Of a stretch of DNA of 34,033 nt, positions 1-6,034 are shown in pieces. The DNA lies in the NCBI GenBank assembly GCA_944358985.1, contig CALVSI010000011.1, positions 1 through 34,033 on the forward strand, written 5' to 3'. The DNA is from an uncultured Bacilli bacterium (lineage in GTDB: Bacteria; Bacillota_I; Bacilli_A; RFN20; CAG-826). The stretch's first letter is position 1; every line of letters starts with the position of its first letter. The position numbers and the translations under genes were made by a program. The notes beneath the pieces are model-generated. The model searched no databases and had not been told where the DNA came from. It saw only the letters and a program-made list of their open reading frames with translations.

Positions 1-25
1 ACAACGTAGTTGTTAGTCATAAAAT

Positions 26-76
26 TAGAAAAAATAAAAAGGCTATTAAGTTTTTAATTTCTTAACAGCCCCTTTT
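26..76 (-). terminator. Intrinsic terminator of the DUF308 gene
   Basis: On the minus strand, just after the stop codon of the DUF308 gene, GGCTGTTAAG pairs with CTTAATAGCC (plus-strand arms 41-50 and 61-70) around an A/T loop. A T-rich tract follows (plus-strand A-rich 22-40). The plus strand also has a T-run after the same hairpin, so it may work in both directions. Confidence 0.75.
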
Positions 77-781
77 TTATTTTTCTGTATTGTTATTATC
101 ATTCATTGGTAATTGTTTTCTTGTTGTTTTTCTAGTTCGTTTTGTTTTAGCTTCCACAATATTATTTTGGCTAACATCGACATGTTGTGTAACAACAACT
201 TCTGGTTGTGCCGGGCTTTCTTCTTTTTTCTTTTTTAATTCTTCTACCGCTAAGATAATATCAAAAATACCTAACACGGTAATTGATGTTCCTAGAATGA
301 TATAAATGATATTAATTGCTTCAGCATCACGATAAATTAAACACGCAACACCTAAACCAATTCCAGCAACAGCAATAACCATATCTAAAATTATCCAACC
401 CAATGCGGCTTTAAAATAAATGTGAACAATAGATTTAATTAAATACGATCCACCACAAGTTAATAAGATAACAGCAACGAATATCGCTAATATGTTTTGA
501 ACTGATTGTTGTCCAACATCAGTGCATAAGACTGCTCCTATTGCGATAAATAATGCACCAAAAATTATGCTTAAAGAAAAATTCTTCTTTGGATCAACGA
601 TTATAGCAAATAAAGTTATACCACCATCGATAAATAAGAATACCGCAATTACAATTGAAAGTGCTTGGGTCATATTATCACGATCAATTCCGCCCAAAAT
701 TCCTACTAATAATCCTAATAATATTAATAAAATCCCTTCAACAATTTTTACCCAAGACCATCTCGATAATAAAGTTTTCAT
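77..781 (-). CDS. DUF308/HdeD-like integral membrane protein
   Basis: A 234-residue membrane protein of the DUF308 (HdeD-like) type, judged from its pattern and not from a search. About six hydrophobic segments fill residues 10-180 in two similar halves, each with Gly-rich helices (for example ILLGLLVGILGG near residue 20). From about residue 180 the tail is soluble and charged, rich in Lys/Arg/Asn (KTKRTRKTTRKQ), and probably cytoplasmic. The biochemical role of this family in Gram-positives is not established. The ATG at 781 follows a modest GAGGG ribosome site, and a TATAAT-like -10 lies on the minus strand at 816-811. The gene is a single unit closed by its own terminator. Confidence 0.75.
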   Translation of the reverse strand: MKTLLSRWSWVKIVEGILLILLGLLVGILGGIDRDNMTQALSIVIAVFLFIDGGITLFAIIVDPKKNFSLSIIFGALFIAIGAVLCTDVGQQSVQNILAIFVAVILLTCGGSYLIKSIVHIYFKAALGWIILDMVIAVAGIGLGVACLIYRDAEAINIIYIILGTSITVLGIFDIILAVEELKKKKEESPAQPEVVVTQHVDVSQNNIVEAKTKRTRKTTRKQLPMNDNNNTEK

Positions 782-831
782 AATTTTTCCCTCTGCTTTA
801 TTATTAGTATATTATATATTCCTATTTTTTA

Positions 832-1155
832 TTATAAATAAAATTCTTCACCATCAATATTTAATATATCGTTAAATCTTAAATTTAGAGAATTTTGCAA
901 ATAAATTATTTTATTTTCTACATCAATTTTTTCTATTTTGCTTTGTATCATATAAATATATCCATCTTTAAAATATGTAATATTTAATGCTGATTTATAA
1001 TCATATGAATATAAAATATAATTAATGTTTTCTTTTATATCATTAGAAATTATTGGCTTATCAATCTTATTTTTTTCATACATTAAATTGGAAATAAATT
1101 GTTCTTGTTCAACAAGCGATTTATAAGCCAAATACTTTTTCATTCCTCTTTTCAT
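832..1155 (-). CDS. YolD-like protein, partner of the Y-family polymerase
   Basis: A 107-residue protein resembling the YolD-like family, which is commonly encoded beside UvrX/DinB-type polymerases in Bacillota. Family features visible are the EQ near residue 17, KP-x-x-S-x-D near residues 33-39, an IxYxxDGYI stretch near 79-87, and a final hydrophobic strand with Asp (FNDILNIDGEEF). Its start lies 2 bases after the polymerase stop codon, so the two genes are almost certainly co-transcribed. An AGGAGG is present at 1176-1171 but sits 15 bases from the ATG, which is long. Family members are thought to modulate the polymerase during DNA-damage tolerance; this is inferred from neighbourhood only. 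Confidence 0.7.
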   Translation of the reverse strand: MKRGMKKYLAYKSLVEQEQFISNLMYEKNKIDKPIISNDIKENINYILYSYDYKSALNITYFKDGYIYMIQSKIEKIDVENKIIYLQNSLNLRFNDILNIDGEEFYL

Positions 1156-1157
1156 AT

Positions 1158-2405
1158 TTATCGTTTGTGACCTCCTATAAAGCCATGTCTTTCTATTATT
1201 GTAGAATGTTCAAGCAGAGCAGTAGCACGCATAATAGAATTATTTCCAAAACGCGATTGTATATTATCAATAGTATTTTCTAATAGTTTTAACTTTTCTT
1301 GTTTTTTGTAATCTTCAAATAAATCAATTTGGAAATATGAGTTATATTGCTTTAATTTTGAAAACGTGATTGATACTTTTCTTATCTTTTTTTCCTTATC
1401 AATAAATTTTTCATATATTTGTAATAATGCAGAATATAATTCAAAAGAAGAATCAAATTGTCTTAACAAGGAAAGTTGTCTAAAAAAACTTCCGTTTTTG
1501 CTATATCCGATATATAAAGATACACACCCACAAGTTTTATTCATCAAACGCATTCTTTGTGTCAAATCATCACATAATTCTCTTATAATTAATTTAGTTT
1601 GCATATAATCATAATCAAAAAATAATGTTTGGCCATTAGTAAGAGAAGTGGATACTGGAATATATTTTTCTCTAATATTAGTGTCATCAATACCATTAAT
1701 ATGTTGGTATAATTCTTCTCCTATAATTCCAAATTGATTCATCAAAAAATTTTTATTTGCTTTTAACATATCTTTATATGAATAAATGCCAAAATAATTG
1801 AGTTTTGCCATGATTTTATCTCCAATTCCCCAAATTTTATTTAAAGGAAATATATTAAAATCGTTTTTGAAAACATCTTCTTTTTTTAGAAAAAATATTC
1901 CATCTTCTCTATGCTTTGCAAAATTATCTAATGACAATTTTGCTAAAAACATATTCTCGCCCATTCCAATTGTTGTCTCTAAACCTGTTAAAGTTTTTAT
2001 TTCACATTTTATTTTTTTAACTAAATCATATGGATTAAGTTTATAGTAATTTAAATAAGGCGTTAAATTAATGAAACATTCATCGATTGAATATATGTGT
2101 AGGTCTTCTTCACTAATAAAGTTTAAGATAATTGAAAATACATTATTTGACATTTCTAAATATCTTTCCATTCTTGGCGTAGCATAAATATAATTTTCCC
2201 CAGGAGGCAAATCTTTTATTCTTAATCTAGAAGGAATACCTTTATTTTTTAAATATGGTGTAACAGAAAGAATAATAGTATTTTTGCTTCGCGATTTATC
2301 TGCGACCACTAGCGGTGTTTCATATGGATTAAGATTTCGATCTACACATTCTACATATGAATAAAAAGATTTTAGATCAATAACTGTGTATACTGAATTA
2401 TTCAT
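1158..2405 (-). CDS. Y-family DNA polymerase (UvrX/DinB-like)
   Basis: A translesion DNA polymerase of the Y family. Numbered from the ATG at 2405 (415 aa), the first metal-binding Asp is D10 in VIDLKSFY and the second motif is SIDE at 106-109 (D108, E109). A helix-hairpin-helix-like IWGIGDKIMAKL follows near residue 180, then the little-finger region. It resembles the Bacillota UvrX/YqjW subgroup (DLKSFYSYVEC, SVTPYLK) more than chromosomal Pol IV, and the downstream YolD-like gene supports that. An in-frame TTG at 2423 would add six residues, but the family normally starts just before the first strand, so the ATG is preferred. No Shine-Dalgarno site precedes either start, and no recognisable Bacillus-type LexA box was seen. 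Confidence 0.9.
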   Translation of the reverse strand: MNNSVYTVIDLKSFYSYVECVDRNLNPYETPLVVADKSRSKNTIILSVTPYLKNKGIPSRLRIKDLPPGENYIYATPRMERYLEMSNNVFSIILNFISEEDLHIYSIDECFINLTPYLNYYKLNPYDLVKKIKCEIKTLTGLETTIGMGENMFLAKLSLDNFAKHREDGIFFLKKEDVFKNDFNIFPLNKIWGIGDKIMAKLNYFGIYSYKDMLKANKNFLMNQFGIIGEELYQHINGIDDTNIREKYIPVSTSLTNGQTLFFDYDYMQTKLIIRELCDDLTQRMRLMNKTCGCVSLYIGYSKNGSFFRQLSLLRQFDSSFELYSALLQIYEKFIDKEKKIRKVSITFSKLKQYNSYFQIDLFEDYKKQEKLKLLENTIDNIQSRFGNNSIMRATALLEHSTIIERHGFIGGHKR

Positions 2406-2520
2406 GATTAAATCATATATCAATAATATTTATTTATAAGTCTTGACAAAGTCATTTATTAATTCATTTGCTGATATAGTTGAAAATTAGTATTTTTCTA
2501 TTTGTCATTGTATAAACTTA

Positions 2521-2549
2521 TTGTCAATTTAATAATAATTAACTAAAAT
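2521..2549 (+). promoter_or_regulatory. Promoter of tRNA-Ala
   Basis: TTGTCA (2521-2526) and TAAAAT (2544-2549) are separated by exactly 17 bases and lie 12 bases before the tRNA. An inverted repeat, TTAACT-AAAAT-AGTTAA (2539-2555), is centred on the -10. Confidence 0.7.
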
Positions 2550-2561
2550 AGTTAATGCATT

Positions 2562-2637
2562 GGGCCTGTAGCTCATTTGGGAGAGCGCATCGTTCGCAAC
2601 GATGAGGTAGAGGGTTCGATCCCCTTCAGGTCCACCA
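2562..2637 (+). tRNA. tRNA-Ala (anticodon CGC)
   Basis: A complete 76-base cloverleaf with encoded CCA. The acceptor stem is GGGCCTG/CAGGTCC and includes a G3-U70 wobble pair, the classic alanine identity element. The D stem is GCTC/GAGC. The anticodon stem CATCG/CGATG encloses TTCGCAA, giving anticodon CGC, which reads GCG. The T arm is GAGGG-TTCGATC-CCCTT. It is a solitary tRNA with its own promoter and terminator. A CGC anticodon for alanine is unusual for so AT-rich a genome, where a single UGC tRNA often suffices. Confidence 0.96.
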
Positions 2638-2651
2638 AAACGCAGACTAGG

Positions 2652-2680
2652 TCTGACAAAATTGTCAGATTTTTTATTTT
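2652..2680 (+). terminator. Terminator of tRNA-Ala
   Basis: A perfect 7-bp stem TCTGACA/TGTCAGA (2652-2658, 2663-2669) with loop AAAT is followed by a run of T (2670-2675) and further T-rich sequence. Confidence 0.85.
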
Positions 2681-2875
2681 AAATTAGCATAATTAAAATG
2701 CTAAGTACTAGGTCTTTGTAATAGATATATCGCAAAGTAAATAGACAAAGTTAATACATAAAATTTAACTATTACGTGACAATATTTTTTCTCATAATAA
2801 TATGTTTACATTAAAATCGCTAATATATTATTAATTTATAGTAAAATTAAGAAAAAAATGCTGACATATTAACAT

Positions 2876-3160
2876 ATGGAAGAGAAAGCGCTACAATTTG
2901 TTACATATTATGAAAAGCAGTTAGAAATTGCTAAACGTTTTGTTTTGATTAGAAAAAATAGAAAAATATCACAACAAAGATTATCTGAAATATCTGGTGT
3001 CAGCTATGCTTCCATTAGAAGATTTGAAAAAACAGGAAACATATCTTTATCTTCTTTAGTTAAACTTGCATTAGCTTTACAACTATACGATGATTTAGAT
3101 AATCTTTTTAAAATGCATAAAGAATATAAATCAATAGAGGAAGTAATCAATGATAAATAA
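2876..3160 (+). CDS. XRE/HipB-like helix-turn-helix regulator (orphan antitoxin)
   Basis: A 94-residue DNA-binding protein of the Cro/C1 (XRE) class. The helix-turn-helix covers roughly residues 20-75, with the recognition part ISQQRLSEISGVSYASIRRF. The wording FEKTGNISLSSLVKLALAL followed by a C-terminal YKSIEEVINDK is typical of HipB-like antitoxins encoded directly before HipA-type kinases. In such loci the regulator represses its own operon and neutralises the toxin. Here the following overlapping frame ends after 28 codons, so the antitoxin appears orphaned. The ATG has no clear ribosome site. The 238 bases upstream hold the tRNA terminator and AT-rich sequence with only weak promoter matches. 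Confidence 0.8.
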   Translation: MEEKALQFVTYYEKQLEIAKRFVLIRKNRKISQQRLSEISGVSYASIRRFEKTGNISLSSLVKLALALQLYDDLDNLFKMHKEYKSIEEVINDK

Positions 3161-3236
3161 AATTGATGTTTCAATTGCTAGAGATATCATTAATAAATTT
3201 TATTTATTATTAAAAAACAATTTTAAATTTAAATAA
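3150..3236 (+). pseudogene. 28-codon remnant of a HipA-like toxin gene (putative)
   Basis: An ATG at 3150 overlaps the end of the regulator gene by 11 bases, the arrangement usual for hipBA-type operons. The frame begins MINKIDV, like many HipA-family N-termini, then runs through IARDIINKFYLLLKNNF and stops at TAA 3234-3236. An intact HipA is roughly 300-440 residues, and no continuation exists in any frame before the transporter gene at 3259. I read it as a deletion remnant. A genuine short peptide or chance overlap is possible. Confidence 0.4.
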
Positions 3237-3258
3237 CTTTCATAGTATTGTAAAATAC

Positions 3259-4032
3259 ATGGCGATGAAAAAAGTTTTAAAATCTATAATTGATATATTT
3301 AAATGGTTTGAATGGATATTTGTTATAGGAAGCTTAATTACATTAGTTACATTATCGATTATTTATAAATCTCCTATTTTAGAAATTATATCGGTTATAT
3401 TTGGTCTTTTATCGGCAGTTTTAAATTGTAAAAGAAAAAAATATGCTTTTTTTATTTATGCAATATATGTCATTTTATATGGTGCATTTGCATTTACTCA
3501 AGCACAATACGGCGAAGGAATTTTAAATACCTGCATTAACTTACCAATATACCTTTTTACAATTTATAAATATTACATTAAAGATCACATCAAAAAGAAA
3601 AAAGAAAATAGCGGTGAAGTAAAAGAAAAAAGTTCCAACTTTAAAATCGGAACACTAACTAAAAAAATGATAATAATAATTGCTATCATCATACCACTAG
3701 TCACTGGATTATATGGTTATATATTATCGCTTATAAATTCTAATTATCCTTATGTTAATGCCTTAGCGACTTCTTTTGCCTTGGTCGCGGTATTTCTAAC
3801 TAGTATGGGTGTTACTTGGCAGTGGTTATTTTGGACATTTTATAGTTCAACAAATGCGGTATTGTGGTCATTAAATTTCGCCAATAGTAACGAAGGATTG
3901 TTATATATCGTTTTAAGTTGCATTTATGTAACTATAAACACTTATAGTCTTATTACATGGATAAAAGAAAAGAAGTTGCAAGAAAATAAACAATTACAAT
4001 CCACTACTAAAAGCAGCAATGAAAATCAATAA
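3259..4032 (+). CDS. pnuC: PnuC-family nicotinamide riboside/vitamin transporter
   Basis: A 257-residue inner-membrane protein with about seven transmembrane segments that resembles PnuC facilitators, which take up NAD precursors such as nicotinamide riboside. Aromatic-rich late helices carry the family's Trp pattern (WQWLFWTFYSSTNAVLW near residues 190-206). A charged cytoplasmic loop (KDHIKKKKENSGEVKEK, near 109-125) divides the protein. Related members carry riboflavin or thiamine, so the substrate is not certain. There is no Shine-Dalgarno site; a TAAAAT hexamer ends 2 bases before the ATG at 3259, and an in-frame ATG at 3265 is a possible alternative start. A small dyad GTATT-GTAA-AATAC (3245-3258) abuts the start. 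The 3' end overlaps the convergent gene by 7 bases. Confidence 0.8.
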   Translation: MAMKKVLKSIIDIFKWFEWIFVIGSLITLVTLSIIYKSPILEIISVIFGLLSAVLNCKRKKYAFFIYAIYVILYGAFAFTQAQYGEGILNTCINLPIYLFTIYKYYIKDHIKKKKENSGEVKEKSSNFKIGTLTKKMIIIIAIIIPLVTGLYGYILSLINSNYPYVNALATSFALVAVFLTSMGVTWQWLFWTFYSSTNAVLWSLNFANSNEGLLYIVLSCIYVTINTYSLITWIKEKKLQENKQLQSTTKSSNENQ

Positions 4033-4292
4033 ACATTATTATTAATATAATCTAAATCTAATTCATCAATATGATCTTTTAATTCTTTTCCGGCCTCATT
4101 TATTCGAGCCACCATCGCTTTTGTTTGTTCATCTTTTTTTGTAGAGGCCGCCATAGAAATAAAGCCCAAAGACATAATTAATTCTAAAACATCATTTTTG
4201 CTTTTTAGTAATTCTTTTTTTGAATTGCTATTAAAAGAATCGCTCAATTCTTTTAAAGTTTTTAAACACGCATCACTTACTTTATAGCCCAT
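4026..4292 (-). CDS. Small protein of unknown function (88 aa)
   Basis: I do not recognise this protein. It is 88 residues, soluble and mostly helical by composition: an N-terminal Ser/Asn/Lys-rich part (SFNSNSKKELLKSKND), a hydrophobic middle (LIMSLGFISMAAS) and an acidic C-terminus (IDELDLDYINNN). It is probably real because a good AAGGAG ribosome site sits 8 bases before the ATG and the frame is intact. It converges on the transporter gene with a 7-base overlap and no terminator between them. Its stop is TGA, the only TGA stop among the genes of this window. It may be a small regulatory or stress protein, but nothing shows this. Confidence 0.6.
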   Translation of the reverse strand: MGYKVSDACLKTLKELSDSFNSNSKKELLKSKNDVLELIMSLGFISMAASTKKDEQTKAMVARINEAGKELKDHIDELDLDYINNNVY

Positions 4293-4420
4293 ATTTTTCT
4301 CCTTCGTTTTATTTATTATATAAAATATATTAGGTTAAATGAAATTTTAATAAAAATAATGGTGGATTTTTAAAATTAAAATTAATTTTTAATTAATTTT
4401 ATAAAAAAATATAAAAAAAA

Positions 4421-4447
4421 TTAGCAAATGTATTGACAGAGTGCTAA
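4421..4447 (+). promoter_or_regulatory. Upstream CIRCE-like operator (degenerate)
   Basis: TTAGCAAAT (4421-4429), nine bases, then GAGTGCTAA (4439-4447). The right arm is a perfect CIRCE half and the left arm matches 6 of 9. It covers the -35 element of the hsp20 promoter, so HrcA binding here should block RNA polymerase. Confidence 0.65.
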
Positions 4448-4460
4448 AAGATACTATAAT
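4433..4460 (+). promoter_or_regulatory. hsp20 promoter
   Basis: Consensus TTGACA (4433-4438), a 16-base spacer and consensus TATAAT (4455-4460). It lies between and partly under two CIRCE operators, so it is expected to be strong and repressed at normal temperature. Confidence 0.9.
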
Positions 4461-4464
4461 ATAA

Positions 4465-4491
4465 TTAGCACTTAAAGATGATGAGTGCTAA
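4465..4491 (+). promoter_or_regulatory. CIRCE operator (HrcA site)
   Basis: TTAGCACTT (4465-4473), nine bases, then GAGTGCTAA (4483-4491), one mismatch from the CIRCE consensus TTAGCACTC-N9-GAGTGCTAA. It spans the expected transcription start and ends just before the ribosome site. Confidence 0.93.
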
Positions 4492-4507
4492 AAGGAGGAC
4501 ACGAAGT

Positions 4508-4927
4508 ATGTCAAACATTTCAAAATATCGTCACAATTCATTTGGTCTATTAGATCCGTTTTTCGATGATTTCCTAGGTGATTACCATGTATCAAATGAA
4601 ATCATGAGAACCGACATTATTGAGGAAGAAAATGATTATTTATTAAAAATCGAAGTTCCGGATATTAAAAAGGAAAATATTAAATTAAGTTTGAGCGAAG
4701 GATATTTAACCGTTAATGTTTCTTTTAAAGAAAGTAATGATGAAAAACATCATGGAAAATTTTTAAGAAGAGAGAGACATTATGGTGAAGCATCACGTTC
4801 ATTCTACGTTGGTGAAAATGTAAAACAAGAAGATGTTTCTGCTTCTCTTGAAAATGGTATTTTAACCTTGGTAGTTAAAAAAGAAACCGAAAGAGTTCCA
4901 GATAAAACATACATCGAAATTAAGTAA
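4508..4927 (+). CDS. hsp20: Hsp20-family small heat-shock protein
   Basis: A 139-residue small heat-shock protein, an ATP-independent holdase in the cytoplasm. An N-terminal arm with LLDPFFDDF leads into an alpha-crystallin domain (about residues 34-130) with LKIEVPDIKKENIKL and the hallmark ENGILTLVV (115-123). The C-terminus carries the I-x-I anchor as IEI (136-138), used for oligomer assembly. The ATG at 4508 is chosen because AGGAGG (4493-4498) lies 9 bases upstream; an in-frame ATG at 4478 sits inside the CIRCE element and is not credible. Two CIRCE-type operators flank a consensus promoter, so HrcA-type heat regulation is strongly indicated. A terminator makes it monocistronic. Confidence 0.96.
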   Translation: MSNISKYRHNSFGLLDPFFDDFLGDYHVSNEIMRTDIIEEENDYLLKIEVPDIKKENIKLSLSEGYLTVNVSFKESNDEKHHGKFLRRERHYGEASRSFYVGENVKQEDVSASLENGILTLVVKKETERVPDKTYIEIK

Positions 4928-4951
4928 TGAAAATCTAAAATTCTTCCCACG

Positions 4952-4985
4952 AAAAAGATTGTCACATCGGCAATCTTTTTTTGTA
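4952..4985 (+). terminator. Terminator of hsp20
   Basis: AAAAAGATTG (4952-4961) pairs with CAATCTTTTT (4971-4980) across a 9-base loop, followed by more T residues. Confidence 0.85.
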
Positions 4986-5037
4986 TTTGCTCTTAAAAAA
5001 TATAATAATATAAATAGAAAGAAAGAAGGGATATAAA

Positions 5038-5985
5038 ATGTGTACATCATTACTTTTGCATTCTATGAATAAGAGCATATTTGGTAGAAATCTTGATATT
5101 GATTTAGAAATCGACAACAAAAATATCATTATATCTTCAAGAAATTCCAAACTGATATTTAAAAACGGAGAATATATAAATTCGCATTATGCATTTATGG
5201 GAATAGGAATTTTAGTGAATAATTATCCGCTTTATTTTGATGGCACTAATGAATTTTCATTATCAGTAGCAAGTTTAAATTTTCCTGTTTTTGGTGCGCT
5301 CAATAATCCTTTGAAATCAAGATTAAATTTAGCTAGTTATGAGATTATTCCATATATTTTATCAAAATTTAAATCAGTAGATGAAGTTAAAGATAATTTA
5401 AAAAAACTCAATATAACTAATATAGATTTTATTTTCGGTCTTAAATCTGTTTCATTACATTATTTTGTTTGTGATAAAACAAAATCAATTGTTATTGAAC
5501 AAACAAAAGATGGCGTTACTATTTATGATAATCCATATCATATTTTAGCAAATAGTCCGACTTTTGCATATCATTTGCAAAATATTGCACAATATTTAAA
5601 TATTTCTAATAAGTATCCAACAAATAATTTTAAAAACGAAAATTTACAACCATATTGTGTAGGACTAAATATGATTGGTATACCAGGTGATTATTCAAGC
5701 AATTCAAGATTTATAAAAGGGGCATACCTAATAAATACTGCTGAATATGATGATGAAAGTGCTTTATATACTCACATGCATATTCTAGATAACCTAAAAA
5801 TGGTCAAAGGTATTGCGACAAGCAAAGATGGTCATAGTGAATTTACTTCCTATAGTTGTTCGGTAGATTTAAATGATTTGTGTTACTATGTTAGAACATA
5901 TCATAGTGTCGGTTATAAAAAATTTGATTTGTTTGATAAAAATTTAGATTTAAATAGTGACAAATTTTATTCTTTTAATTTTTAA
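5038..5985 (+). CDS. Choloylglycine hydrolase family enzyme (bile salt hydrolase or penicillin V acylase)
   Basis: A 315-residue Ntn hydrolase that cleaves linear amides, most likely glycine- or taurine-conjugated bile acids. After removal of Met1, Cys2 (MCTS) becomes the N-terminal nucleophile. The other catalytic positions known for Clostridium perfringens CBAH-1 are all present in order: R17 and D20 in FGRNLDID, N81 in LNFPVF, N172 in ANSPTF and R224 in SNSRFI. Length and end-to-end similarity match bile salt hydrolases. There is no signal peptide, so it should be cytoplasmic. A GAAGGG ribosome site precedes the ATG, and TATAAT (5001-5006) is a likely -10. It forms a single gene after the hsp20 terminator. 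Penicillin V acylase activity cannot be excluded from sequence alone. Confidence 0.92.
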   Translation: MCTSLLLHSMNKSIFGRNLDIDLEIDNKNIIISSRNSKLIFKNGEYINSHYAFMGIGILVNNYPLYFDGTNEFSLSVASLNFPVFGALNNPLKSRLNLASYEIIPYILSKFKSVDEVKDNLKKLNITNIDFIFGLKSVSLHYFVCDKTKSIVIEQTKDGVTIYDNPYHILANSPTFAYHLQNIAQYLNISNKYPTNNFKNENLQPYCVGLNMIGIPGDYSSNSRFIKGAYLINTAEYDDESALYTHMHILDNLKMVKGIATSKDGHSEFTSYSCSVDLNDLCYYVRTYHSVGYKKFDLFDKNLDLNSDKFYSFNF

Positions 5986-6034
5986 ATATAGCAGATATTC
6001 ATTTTATCTATTAAAATAAAATGGAGATGAAATT

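Noticed and set aside
2646-2715. Direct repeat ACTAGGTCT at 2646-2654 and 2707-2715
   Set aside because: Only 9 bases, no further symmetry and no feature between the copies apart from the terminator; likely chance.
2640-3240. tRNA-Ala 3' end as an integration site for an element carrying the regulator and transporter
   Set aside because: No second copy of the tRNA 3' end, no integrase and no mobility gene were found. Tandem integration evidence is lacking.
3160-3258. Riboswitch or NAD-sensing leader before pnuC
   Set aside because: The gap is under 100 bases, mostly the 28-codon frame, and no conserved aptamer fold could be drawn; only a 5-bp dyad next to the start.
4478-4507. hsp20 start at 4478
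   Set aside because: That ATG lies inside the CIRCE operator and has no ribosome site; 4508 has AGGAGG at 9 bases and gives a normal N-terminus.
5985-6034. ATTTTAT/ATAAAAT hairpin as terminator of the choloylglycine hydrolase gene
   Set aside because: The stem is only A-T pairs with no following T-run; too weak to annotate.
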